Below, one piece after another: positions 14,786-21,071 of a stretch of 23,458 nucleotides of DNA. This DNA is from Actinomycetes bacterium (lineage in GTDB: Bacteria > Actinomycetota > Actinomycetes > Actinomycetales > Microbacteriaceae). Positions within the stretch are counted from its first letter, which is position 1, and each line of letters begins with the position of its first letter. The translations under genes were made by a program, and so were the position numbers. The notes below the pieces were generated by a model. It did no database searches, had not been told where the DNA came from, and saw nothing but the letters and a program-made list of their open reading frames with translations. The stretch is taken from positions 1 through 23,458 of the forward strand of contig JAEYVF010000054.1 of assembly GCA_023432005.1 (NCBI GenBank), given 5' to 3'.

Positions 14786-15330
14786 CGACGCGATCGGGGT
14801 GGTGGCGGCGCTCGCGGTGGGCGCTGCTGAGCCTCGTCGTGCTCGTGCCGGCCGCCGTCGCTGCCTCGCTCAGCGTCGACGCCGTCGACTACCTGATGTC
14901 GCGGCCGAGCGTCGTGACCACGGTCGAGGCGGGGCGCGCGGCCGACCTCGGCGACGCGCGCATCCGGGTGCTCGAGAGCTGGACGGCGCCCGCGGATTCG
15001 GCGGTCGGCGAGGAGTACGGGGTGCCCGAGGGCACCGCGCTCGTGTCGGTCACCCTCGAGCTCGACGCATCGGCGGCAGCGGAGGACTTCGCGTGCCGGG
15101 TGGACCTCCTCGACGCCGGATCCCAGCGGCACTGGCGGTCGGGCTTCACCGACACGTCGTATTTCCCGGGCGAGGGCCTGCCCGACGACGCGCCGTTCGG
15201 ATGCTCCTGGCATGCGACGCCGTTCCCGTTCGAGGCGACCTTCCTCATCCCGGAGGACGCGGTCGACGACGTCGTGCTCGAGGTCATCGACCCGCGGCGT
15301 CTGCCGCGCGCGTTCCACCTTCTGCTGTGA
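14779..15330 (+). CDS. Single-pass envelope protein related to the 13563 product
   Basis: The 183-residue protein has a basic start (TTRSGWWRRSRW), one membrane helix (about 15-34) and an external domain. The stretch RIRVLESWTAPADSAVGEEY and PEGTALVSVTLELD parallels the 13563 protein, so the two are probably paralogues. Two cysteines (in DFACRVD and FGCSWHA) may form a disulfide outside the cell. GTG 14779 is preferred over GTG 14782 because AAGGAG (14765-14770) is 8 nt upstream. Its last 47 bp overlap the end of the convergent minus-strand membrane gene, so both C-termini are read from the same DNA. Confidence 0.82.
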   Translation: MVTTRSGWWRRSRWALLSLVVLVPAAVAASLSVDAVDYLMSRPSVVTTVEAGRAADLGDARIRVLESWTAPADSAVGEEYGVPEGTALVSVTLELDASAAAEDFACRVDLLDAGSQRHWRSGFTDTSYFPGEGLPDDAPFGCSWHATPFPFEATFLIPEDAVDDVVLEVIDPRRLPRAFHLLL

Positions 15331-16537
15331 CGTCGTGGCCCGCGTCGCTCCCGGCGCGCGGCGAGCGGCTGAGCGCGGTGTCGTAGGCGGAGGCGACGAG
15401 TGCGAGCTGCAGCGGCACGACGAGCGCGACGACGAGGAGGTCGATCGGGTCGTCGACCGCCGTCCAGAACGCGAACTCGTGCGGGCCGAGCACGCGCAGC
15501 ACGCCGACCGCGAGCCACTCGCCGATCGCGTGCACGACGGCGTAGGCGAGCAGGAAGCCCGCGAGCGCGAGGGGCCCGGCCGACCACACGAGGCGGATCG
15601 CGCCCGCGATCGGCAGCCAGCGCTCCTGGAAGCCGCCCGTCACGCTCGTGAGGCCGGCGCGCGCCCAGCGCGGGAGGCGGGCCCAGCGTGCCGTCACGGC
15701 AGCACGGGCGCGCGCCACGCGGGCGTTGGGGGCGGATGCGGTGGCCCGGGTGCGCGCTCCCGCGTACACGACGGCCGCGAGGGCGACCCACGCGAGCGGC
15801 TGGAAGACGACGTCGCCGAGCTGCTCCATGAGCCATGAGAAAGCGTCGCCGAGCCACCGGAACCAGGTCTGCTCGTCGCGCCAACGCGCGAACGCGTCCG
15901 CGACGGGGGCGAACATGCGCCGCGTGGCGAGCCATCCCGGCACGCCCGCGAGCAGCTCGCGCAGGATGAGCAGGGCGACGAGCACCCACACGGCCTCGAG
16001 GTAGGCCGAGACCGCCGTCGTCCAGCGGGGGAGGCGCTCCCGGAAGCGCTGGAGCGCCCAGCGGCCCGCGAAGGCCGCGGCGACGAGCCCCAACGACCAC
16101 ACGTCGACCACGACGTCGAGCGCGTTCGCGGATCCGCCTCCCCAGAAGTCGGTCTGATCGAGGGCCGCGGCCGCGAAGTCGCGTGAGTCCTCCGCGATCA
16201 TGCCCCACGCGGCATAGATGACGAAGAAGGGCAGGATCGCGGCCGAGACGGCGCCCGCCCAGCGCGCGAGGAAGCCTCGCCGGGTGCCGTCCGCGCGAGG
16301 CGGGTCGGCATCCTCGATGTTCGGCAGGGCCGATCGCAGCACGAGGAACATCGCGACGTAGCTCGCGAGCCGCGCGATCACCGCGAGGGGCAGGATGAGC
16401 TGGCCCACGAGGGGAAGCTCGTTGCCGACGGCGGCAGCGAGCCGCAGCAGCAGGAGACGCGCGGTCCACCCCGCGAGGAACCAGGCGAGCAGCGCCGGCC
16501 AGCAGCGCGCGTAGGCTCGGGCGGCGGTCGACAGCAC
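15284..16537 (-). CDS. Polytopic membrane protein of unknown function
   Basis: The 417-residue minus-strand protein has many hydrophobic stretches, including CWPALLAWFLAGWTARLLLL, LVGQLILPLAVIARLASYVA and WALVALLIL-type segments near the middle. At least six membrane helices are likely. A hydrophilic C-terminal tail (SPRAGSDAGHDVTAEGG) ends the protein. No transporter signature is evident. GTG 16537 is preferred because a TAGGGT -10 box lies exactly 6 nt upstream. It converges on and overlaps the 14779 gene at the 3' end. Neighbouring envelope genes hint at a surface role but no more can be said. Confidence 0.83.
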   Translation of the reverse strand: MLSTAARAYARCWPALLAWFLAGWTARLLLLRLAAAVGNELPLVGQLILPLAVIARLASYVAMFLVLRSALPNIEDADPPRADGTRRGFLARWAGAVSAAILPFFVIYAAWGMIAEDSRDFAAAALDQTDFWGGGSANALDVVVDVWSLGLVAAAFAGRWALQRFRERLPRWTTAVSAYLEAVWVLVALLILRELLAGVPGWLATRRMFAPVADAFARWRDEQTWFRWLGDAFSWLMEQLGDVVFQPLAWVALAAVVYAGARTRATASAPNARVARARAAVTARWARLPRWARAGLTSVTGGFQERWLPIAGAIRLVWSAGPLALAGFLLAYAVVHAIGEWLAVGVLRVLGPHEFAFWTAVDDPIDLLVVALVVPLQLALVASAYDTALSRSPRAGSDAGHDVTAEGGTRAADAAGR

Positions 16538-16543
16538 ATCGCC

Positions 16544-16549
16544 ACCCTA
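16544..16549 (-). promoter_or_regulatory. -10 box of leaderless promoter for the 16537 gene
   Basis: On the minus strand TAGGGT is followed by 6 nt (GGCGAT) and the GTG at 16537, the same geometry as at five other starts in the window. Confidence 0.6.
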
Positions 16550-16599
16550 ACCGGCGGGCCCCGACCGGCGGGGCGGATGCCCGCGGCGAGCCGGTGCGC

Positions 16600-16605
16600 T
16601 AGACT
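16600..16605 (+). promoter_or_regulatory. -10 box of the SNF2 helicase promoter
   Basis: TAGACT fits the actinobacterial TAnnnT box. The predicted start near 16612 leaves a leader of about 140 nt before the helicase ATG. The -35 region is not clear. Confidence 0.5.
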
Positions 16606-16612
16606 CGAGATG

Positions 16613-16752
16613 CCCACCGCCCCGCCGGCCAAGCCGGATCAGGGGGTCAGCGGGGGCGATCTTCACCGAGAGTCCGGTTCGGCGCACGCCGGATCGCAAC
16701 GAGAGGCGACGCACAGCGTCGCGATGGGGCCGCACAGCCCCCGAGGAGAACG
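16613..16752 (+). promoter_or_regulatory. Structured 5' leader of the helicase mRNA
   Basis: The leader contains four short perfect hairpins: CCGGC-CAA-GCCGG (16625-16637), CGGCG-CA-CGCCG (16680-16691), GCGACGC-ACA-GCGTCGC (16706-16722) and GGGGC-CGCACA-GCCCC (16726-16741). The last ends 1 nt before the ribosome site GAGGAG (16743-16748). It could be a protein-binding or ligand-binding leader controlling translation, but it matches no riboswitch class I know. Confidence 0.45.
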
Positions 16753-18882
16753 ATGGCCACATCCGGCCAGAAGACCCGCAGCGGCGCGAAGTCGTCGGCG
16801 TCCAAGAGCGCCCAGCGGCGCCGCGCCCATCAGGACGAGACGGGCATCATCCCCGTCCTCGCGCGCGTCGTGCGCGGCATCGAGAACGCCGCGGAGCGCG
16901 GCAAGGTCAACCCCGCCAACCGCGTGCGGTACCGCGTCGTCGCGGTGCTCGCGCGCGAGGAGCGCGCCCGCATCAAGGGCGACACGAGCCTCTCGGAGGC
17001 CGAGCGCACGAAGGAGCTCACGCGCCTCGACGGCATCGCCACGATCATGGCGAAGACCGCGGCACGCGACGCGAGCCTCATCCAGCTGCTCACCGACACC
17101 GCGCCCCTGAGCCCCGCGGCGCAGGAGGTGCGACGCACGCTGCTCATGGAGGCCGGCACGCCGCTGGCCCCCGAAGACCTCGTCGTCGTGACCGAGCCCG
17201 AGGCCAAGCCCGTCGTCGAGGAGCGCCAGGTCGTGCCCGTCTCGGTGCGTCAGTACCAGATGTCGAACCCGTTCCTCGCGCCCGACTTCAGCGCCTACCA
17301 GGAGCCCAAGCCGAAGCCTCGAGGCGATCTCGACAGCTGGGAGCTCATCGAGCCGCTGTTCCGCTCGTTCGAGGTGGGTGCGGGCGGGGGAGCGGCCAGC
17401 ATGGAGCTGCCCGAGGCCCGGTCGCTCGCGACCCCCGGTCGCCTCGAGCTCATGCGCCACCAGGCGCGCTTCGTCGAGTCCGCTCGCGAGGGTCACCGCA
17501 GCTACCTCCTCGCCGACGAGCCGGGTCTCGGCAAGACGGCCCAGGCGCTCCTCGCGGCCGACGTCGCCGACGCGTACCCGCTGCTCGTCGTCGTGCCCAA
17601 CGTCGTCAAGGTCAACTGGGCCCGAGAGGTCGAGAAGTGGACGCCGCACCGCACGGCCACGGTCGTGCACGGCGACGGCGACGACGTCGACGCCTTCGCC
17701 GACATCGTGGTCGTCAACTACGAGATCCTCGACCGTCACGTCGCGTGGCTGTCGCGCCGAGGATTCCGCGGCATGATCGTCGACGAGGCCCACTTCATCA
17801 AGAACAAGGAGTCGCAGCGCTCCAAGAACGTCCAGACGCTGTCGGCCTCGATCCGTCGCCAGTTCCCCAACCCGCTGCTCATCGCGCTCACCGGAACGCC
17901 CCTCATCAACCAGATCGAGGACTTCCGGATGATCTGGCAGTTCCTCGGCTGGATCGACGAGAAGAAGCCCCTGCCCCGGCTCATGGAGAAACTCGAGGAG
18001 ACGGGCCTGACCCCCGTCGACCCGGGGTTCTTCGCCGCGGCGCGGCGCGTCGTAGTGAGCATGGGCATCGTGCGCCGCAAGAAGGTCGACGTCGCCGCCG
18101 ACATCCCCGCGCGCCGCATCGCCGACATCCCGGTCGAGCTCGACGGCGAGGCCGGGCGCTCGATCCGCGAGGCCGAGCGCGCGCTCGTCGGCCGCCTGCT
18201 CGAGCGTCTGCGCCGCCTGCGCGCGTCGCGTCCCGACGCGCCGCTCGACGACCTCATCCGCCTCGTCGCGGCTGCCGAGCTCGAGGAATCGAAGCAGGCT
18301 CAGTCGGCGGGCGACAACGTGTTCACGATGGTGCGCCGTATCGGGCAGGCCAAGGCGACGCCCGCGGCCGACTACACCGTCAACCTCGCCCGCAACGTCG
18401 GCAAGGTCGTGTTCTTCGCCAAGCACATCGATGTCATGGACGCGGCCGAGGCGCACTTCGCCAAGGCCGGGTTGAGGACCATCTCGATCCGCGGGGATCA
18501 GACCTCGAAGACCCGCCAGGCCGAGATCGACGCCTTCCAGAACGACCCGGAGGTCGCGATCGCGGTGTGCTCGCTCACCGCGGCCGGCGTCGGCGTCAAC
18601 CTGCAGGTGGCCTCGAACGTTGTGCTCGCCGAGCTCAGCTGGACGAACGCGGAGCAGACGCAGGCCATCGACCGCGTGCACCGCATCGGCCAGGAGCTCC
18701 CCGTCACGGCATGGCGCATCATCGCGGCGCAGACGATCGACGGCCGGATCGCCGAGCTCATCGACTCGAAGGCCGGCCTCGCGGCGCGGGCGCTCGACGG
18801 CGAGGCCGGCGAGGCGGCCGAGGGCTCGGTGCAGCTCGAGGCGCTCGTGGCGCTCCTGTCGGAGGCATCGCGAGCCCTCTGA
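16753..18882 (+). CDS. SNF2-family DEAD/DEAH helicase-like ATPase (SMARCAL1/HARP-like core)
   Basis: The 709-residue protein is an ATP-driven DNA translocase of superfamily 2. The first 230 residues are a Lys/Arg-rich N-terminal region of unknown role. Motif I is LLADEPGLGKT (Walker A 258-262), motif II is DEAH at 344-347 in IVDEAHFIKNKESQ, motif III is LTGTPLIN. The C-terminal lobe shows VVFFAKHIDVMDAAEAHF, SLTAAGVGVNLQVAS (motif V) and QAIDRVHRIGQ (motif VI, about 637-647). Both lobes look complete. Related proteins remodel stalled forks or displace proteins from DNA. No nuclease or methylase gene lies beside it, so a defence role is not indicated. ATG 16753 has GAGGAG just upstream and a structured leader. 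Downstream are two putative RNA genes. Confidence 0.93.
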   Translation: MATSGQKTRSGAKSSASKSAQRRRAHQDETGIIPVLARVVRGIENAAERGKVNPANRVRYRVVAVLAREERARIKGDTSLSEAERTKELTRLDGIATIMAKTAARDASLIQLLTDTAPLSPAAQEVRRTLLMEAGTPLAPEDLVVVTEPEAKPVVEERQVVPVSVRQYQMSNPFLAPDFSAYQEPKPKPRGDLDSWELIEPLFRSFEVGAGGGAASMELPEARSLATPGRLELMRHQARFVESAREGHRSYLLADEPGLGKTAQALLAADVADAYPLLVVVPNVVKVNWAREVEKWTPHRTATVVHGDGDDVDAFADIVVVNYEILDRHVAWLSRRGFRGMIVDEAHFIKNKESQRSKNVQTLSASIRRQFPNPLLIALTGTPLINQIEDFRMIWQFLGWIDEKKPLPRLMEKLEETGLTPVDPGFFAAARRVVVSMGIVRRKKVDVAADIPARRIADIPVELDGEAGRSIREAERALVGRLLERLRRLRASRPDAPLDDLIRLVAAAELEESKQAQSAGDNVFTMVRRIGQAKATPAADYTVNLARNVGKVVFFAKHIDVMDAAEAHFAKAGLRTISIRGDQTSKTRQAEIDAFQNDPEVAIAVCSLTAAGVGVNLQVASNVVLAELSWTNAEQTQAIDRVHRIGQELPVTAWRIIAAQTIDGRIAELIDSKAGLAARALDGEAGEAAEGSVQLEALVALLSEASRAL

Positions 18883-18886
18883 AACC

Positions 18887-18943
18887 CTCAACCATCTAGC
18901 GAGAGTTCACGTCTTGCGCGGCGTGCGCCGCTGAGTAATCTCG
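18887..18943 (+). promoter_or_regulatory. Promoter block P1 of the first putative RNA
   Basis: The block begins 4 bp after the helicase stop. In order it has CTCAACC, TCTAG, GAGA, TTCAC, the -35-like TTGCGC (18914-18919), a 16-bp spacer ending CGCTGAG, and the -10 TAATCT (18936-18941). The same parts occur at identical spacing in P2. The upstream part looks like an activator or operator site. Confidence 0.65.
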
Positions 18944-18947
18944 TGTT

Positions 18948-19062
18948 CACCGGAAGGCACGGATCCCCTCGGGGGTCGGCCAGAAGGTGACAGAAAGGCC
19001 CCCGGGCTCGACGAACCCCGGCGCTTCGGCGCAGGTGGAACGCGGCAGCGGGGGCCTTTCGT
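18948..19062 (+). ncRNA. Putative small structured RNA 1 (class unknown)
   Basis: A start is expected near 18948, 7 nt after the P1 -10 box. The segment is rich in pairing: GATCCCC-TC-GGGGGTC near the 5' end, then an outer 10-bp stem AAAGGCCCCC / GGGGGCCTTT that encloses GCGC-TTCG-GCGC. The outer stem ends in CCTTTCGTCG, like a terminator tail. A 31-codon frame starting at GTG 18988 exists but has no normal ribosome spacing, so I judge it non-coding. It does not match RNase P, tmRNA, SRP or 6C RNA signatures as I know them. The RNA is a prediction from promoter plus structure only. Confidence 0.5.
18994..19059 (+). terminator. Closing stem and terminator of RNA 1
   Basis: AAAGGCCCCC (18994-19003) pairs perfectly with GGGGGCCTTT (19050-19059), enclosing about 46 nt with an inner GCGC-TTCG-GCGC hairpin. 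The T tract is short, as is usual in GC-rich actinobacteria. Confidence 0.5.
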
Positions 19063-19108
19063 CGTCTCTGCGGGGCGGATAGTGGCATGCCGGTCGCGCT
19101 CCCGTCAT

Positions 19109-19126
19109 CCCCCCCGCTCTGGGGGG
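19109..19126. repeat. C7/G6 hairpin
   Basis: Seven C (19109-19115), GCTCT, then six G (19121-19126) form a strong stem between the two putative RNA genes. It may be a further terminator after RNA 1. A 6C RNA was considered, but there the C runs lie in loops, not stems. Confidence 0.4.
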
Positions 19127-19165
19127 AGCGGCCCCGAGGAGCGTGCTCATATCGTGGTGACTGCA

Positions 19166-19181
19166 CTAGTTGGGGGACTAG
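19166..19181. repeat. Short inverted repeat CTAGT/ACTAG
   Basis: CTAGT-TGGGGG-ACTAG is a 5-bp perfect inverted repeat located 2 bp before the long inverted repeat. Confidence 0.35.
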
Positions 19182-19183
19182 CA

Positions 19184-19257
19184 GGCGGCGGTGATCCTGT
19201 CATCATCGCGATCCTTATACGGGGGTATGAGGGATCGCGGACAGCATCACCGCCGCC
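19184..19257. repeat. Nearly perfect 74-nt inverted repeat
   Basis: The arms pair in register: GGCGGCGGTGAT with ATCACCGCCGCC (12 bp), a C/C mismatch, CTGTC with GACAG, an ATCAT bulge on one side, CGCGATCC with GGATCGCG, then TTATAC with GTATGA around a GGGG loop. The tip is A/T-rich. No protein gene covers it. It could be a bidirectional hairpin, a protein-binding site, or the relic of a small mobile element; nothing in sequence decides. Confidence 0.8.
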
Positions 19258-19302
19258 AGTATTTAAGCCCCGCGTCGGCGCGTTCGGACGCCCTGCACGA
19301 CT

Positions 19303-19359
19303 CTCAACCCTCTAGTGAGACTTCACCCCTTGCGGCCGGTCCGGCGCTGAGTAATCTCT
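19303..19359 (+). promoter_or_regulatory. Promoter block P2 of the second putative RNA
   Basis: P2 repeats P1: CTCAACC (19303), TCTAG, GAGA, TTCAC, TTGCGG (19330-19335), 16-bp spacer ending CGCTGAG, and TAATCT (19352-19357). Here TCTCA-n9-TGAGA (19302-19320) is a perfect inverted repeat. A further CTCA-n5-TGAG lies over the predicted start (19361-19373). Confidence 0.65.
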
Positions 19360-19363
19360 ACTC

Positions 19364-19790
19364 AACCGATGAGGCGCGAACCCGGGCGAACGGAGAGATC
19401 CGGGAGCACAAGGGACGCAGCTCGAGTCGGCGGTGATCTTCACGAGTCGCCTGGGTCAGCCCGGGAGGAGCGTGGAGCGGCCCCAAGGGAACACGGAGCG
19501 CGAGTTCCGTCCGTGGGGCGGGCGCCGGTGGTGAGGATGACATCCCGCAGCCACGGACGGTGGGCCCTCGGGCCTGTCGGAAGCGGTGGCGGGGAGGATT
19601 CCGCGGAGTCGTGAGACGCCGCGGGGGAGATCCCGCACCGCTGGAGTCGTCTCGGATGCATGCGGTCCGCCGCGGCAGCCGAGCTACCGCCGATCTCGGC
19701 GAACGCCCGACCCGAGAGCTCGCGGGCGCGGCGGCCTCACCGACACAGAAGGGCCCCGGGGTCGCTACCCGGGGCCCTTCGTCGTGTCGG
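19364..19790 (+). ncRNA. Putative large structured RNA 2 (about 430 nt, class unknown)
   Basis: The RNA would start just after P2 and end at a strong hairpin. Stems visible: CCGTCCGTGG 19507-19516 with CCACGGACGG 19551-19560, enclosing GCGGG/CCCGC; AGCGGT 19582-19587 with ACCGCT 19637-19642, extended by GCGGGGA/TCCCGC and enclosing CCGCGG/CCGCGG; CCGCCGCG 19667-19674 with CGCGGCGG 19727-19734. An open frame from ATG 19369 (81 codons) uses many AGG, AGA, CGA and GGA codons that are rare in the genes here, so it looks non-coding. It lacks RNase P and tmRNA signatures. A distant 6S/Ms1-type RNA is possible but not shown. Confidence 0.55.
19741..19789. terminator. Strong terminator hairpin, probably bidirectional
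   Basis: AAGGGCCCCGGG (19749-19760) pairs perfectly with CCCGGGGCCCTT (19768-19779), and CGACAC/GTGTCG extends the stem outside. It lies between RNA 2 and the end of the convergent aminotransferase gene, so it can serve both. Confidence 0.75.
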
Positions 19791-19815
19791 GGTCCGTGGG
19801 TCTCGCCGCGCGAGC

Positions 19816-20691
19816 TCAGTCGAGTCGAGCGTCGAGCGCCGCGTTCATGCGGAGGGTCAGCTCGGCGTCGATCACGCGCGGGGATCCGTCGACCGCCCGC
19901 ACCGGCGCGACGTGCCGCACGCTCGACACGAGCCACGCGGCATCCGCGCCCGCGAGGTCGTCGGGCGTCAGCAGCTCGTAGCCGGTGCCGAGGCCCTCCG
20001 ACTCGGCCCACGCGAAGAGGTCGGCCTGCGTCGTGCCCGCGAGGATGCCGAGGTCGACGCGCGGCGTCACGAGTCGCGCGCCGATGCGCAGCACGAGGCT
20101 CGAGGTCGGCCCCTCGAGAAGGTAGCCGTCGCTGGAGACGAAGAGCACGTCGTCGGCGCCGCGGCGCACGGCCTCGCGCTGGGCGGCGCGATTGAGCGCG
20201 TAGCTGAGGGTCTTGGCGCCCGCGAGCAGCCACGGGGAGGTCTGCGACACGTCATGGCGGAAGCCGCGGTCGAGGAGCACGATGCGGATGCCCTCCGTGC
20301 GGTCCCGGGTGAAATCCGGCGAGGGGGCGCCGAGCACCCAGCCCGTCGGGATGCCCGCCCCCTCGACGCCGCGCGTGAGCACGAACTTGATCGAGCCCTC
20401 CGCGATGCCGGCATCGGTGAGCGCTTCCCCGACATCGCGCACCGCGGCGCGCCAGACGTCGACGTCGGGCGTCGGCAGCTCGAGCATGGCCGCCGACTGC
20501 ACGAGGCGCAGGAGGTGGGCCTCGAGGGCCTGCACGTGCCCGTGCACGAGGCTCGCGGTCTCGAAGATGCCGTCGCCGCGCGTCGCGCCGAGGTCGGTGA
20601 CCTGCAGCTGGGGGGCATCGGCGTCGACGAGGCGGTGCCCGATCGCCGCGCCGGTGCGCGCGTCGAAGTCGATGAGGGCGACGACGTTCAT
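19816..20691 (-). CDS. Class IV PLP-dependent enzyme, probable aminodeoxychorismate lyase
   Basis: The 291-residue minus-strand protein belongs to fold-type IV aminotransferases. Visible are TRGDGIFETASL, the PLP-binding lysine K160 in GAKTLSYALN, DDVLFVSSDGYLLEGPTSSL with conserved E193, and a C-terminal segment RVDLGILAGTTQADLF. Aminodeoxychorismate lyase (PabC) makes p-aminobenzoate for folate; D-amino acid and branched-chain transaminases share the fold. I favour PabC-like from length and from my memory of annotation of similar actinobacterial proteins, but this is not proven. ATG 20691 has GGAGG upstream and overlaps the stop of the small gene before it (ATGA). No pabA or pabB gene is nearby. 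Confidence 0.85.
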   Translation of the reverse strand: MNVVALIDFDARTGAAIGHRLVDADAPQLQVTDLGATRGDGIFETASLVHGHVQALEAHLLRLVQSAAMLELPTPDVDVWRAAVRDVGEALTDAGIAEGSIKFVLTRGVEGAGIPTGWVLGAPSPDFTRDRTEGIRIVLLDRGFRHDVSQTSPWLLAGAKTLSYALNRAAQREAVRRGADDVLFVSSDGYLLEGPTSSLVLRIGARLVTPRVDLGILAGTTQADLFAWAESEGLGTGYELLTPDDLAGADAAWLVSSVRHVAPVRAVDGSPRVIDAELTLRMNAALDARLD

Positions 20692-21014
20692 GCGGTCCTC
20701 CGTCGGGTGCGGTCGGCGTCGAGAAGGCCCCACACGGCCGTCGAGAGAGCCGGGTAGGCGAGCGCGATCTGGCGCAGCATCCGGTAGTCGACCTCGGCCG
20801 AGGGGCGGCGGTCGTTGTCGGCGTGGATGAGCTCGGCGCGCAGCGTCAGAACGACGAGCTCGTCGACGCTCGGGAGCTCCTGCATGAACTCCCAGGGATC
20901 CTCGCCGGCGCGGAGCCTCTCGTGCACGACGGTGCCGAGCTCGTCGCCGGCCTCGGCGCGCAGCACCTCGAGGCTCGCACGGCGGCGCACGCCGGTCTCG
21001 TCGCGGGAGGTCAC
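20688..21014 (-). CDS. Small conserved-looking protein of unknown function, upstream of pabC-like gene
   Basis: A 108-residue soluble protein lies on the minus strand, largely helical and acidic: LEVLRAEAGDELGTVVHERL, EDPWEFMQELPSVDELVVLTL, and RMLRQIALAYPALSTAVWGLLD. No membrane segment or metal motif is present. GTG 21014 is chosen because TAGGCT lies exactly 6 nt upstream. Its stop overlaps the ATG of the PLP enzyme, so the two form an operon. It may assist the enzyme, but no evidence shows how. I do not recognise the family. Confidence 0.8.
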   Translation of the reverse strand: MTSRDETGVRRRASLEVLRAEAGDELGTVVHERLRAGEDPWEFMQELPSVDELVVLTLRAELIHADNDRRPSAEVDYRMLRQIALAYPALSTAVWGLLDADRTRRRTA

Positions 21015-21020
21015 CCTCCG

Positions 21021-21026
21021 AGCCTA
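21021..21026 (-). promoter_or_regulatory. -10 box of leaderless promoter for the 21014 operon
   Basis: On the minus strand TAGGCT is followed by 6 nt (CGGAGG) and GTG 21014. The GGAGG abuts the codon, too close for normal ribosome binding and outside a leaderless transcript. Confidence 0.6.
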
Positions 21027-21059
21027 TGTCGCTGTCGGGCGAGGCATGCGCGGCGCGCC

Positions 21060-21065
21060 TACGAT
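21060..21065 (+). promoter_or_regulatory. -10 box of leaderless promoter for the J-domain gene
   Basis: TACGAT is followed by 6 nt (CGATCC) and GTG 21072. It is back to back with the leaderless promoter of the 21014 gene, with 57 bp between the two start codons. Confidence 0.6.
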
Positions 21066-21071
21066 CGATCC

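Noticed and set aside
18948..19062. RNA 1 as SRP RNA or 6C RNA
   Set aside because: A CCGGAAGG stretch recalls SRP RNA, but the expected following GGAAGCAGC-type loop is absent. The C runs are in stems, not loops as in 6C RNA.
16658..19446. Shared GATCTTCAC word in the helicase leader (16658) and RNA 2 (19435)
   Set aside because: The similarity covers about 12 nt and the surrounding pairing differs, so chance is a fair explanation.
19369..19614. 81-codon open frame inside RNA 2
   Set aside because: It uses many AGG, AGA, CGA and GGA codons unlike local genes, has no clear ribosome site, and coincides with strong stems.
19364..19790. RNA 2 as RNase P RNA or tmRNA
   Set aside because: No GAGGAAAGTCC-type RNase P core and no tRNA-like ends with GGTTTCGAC were found.
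16753..19815. Helicase plus RNA locus as a phage defence system or retron
   Set aside because: No reverse transcriptase, nuclease, methylase or toxin gene is adjacent, and the helicase looks like a chromosomal SNF2 protein.
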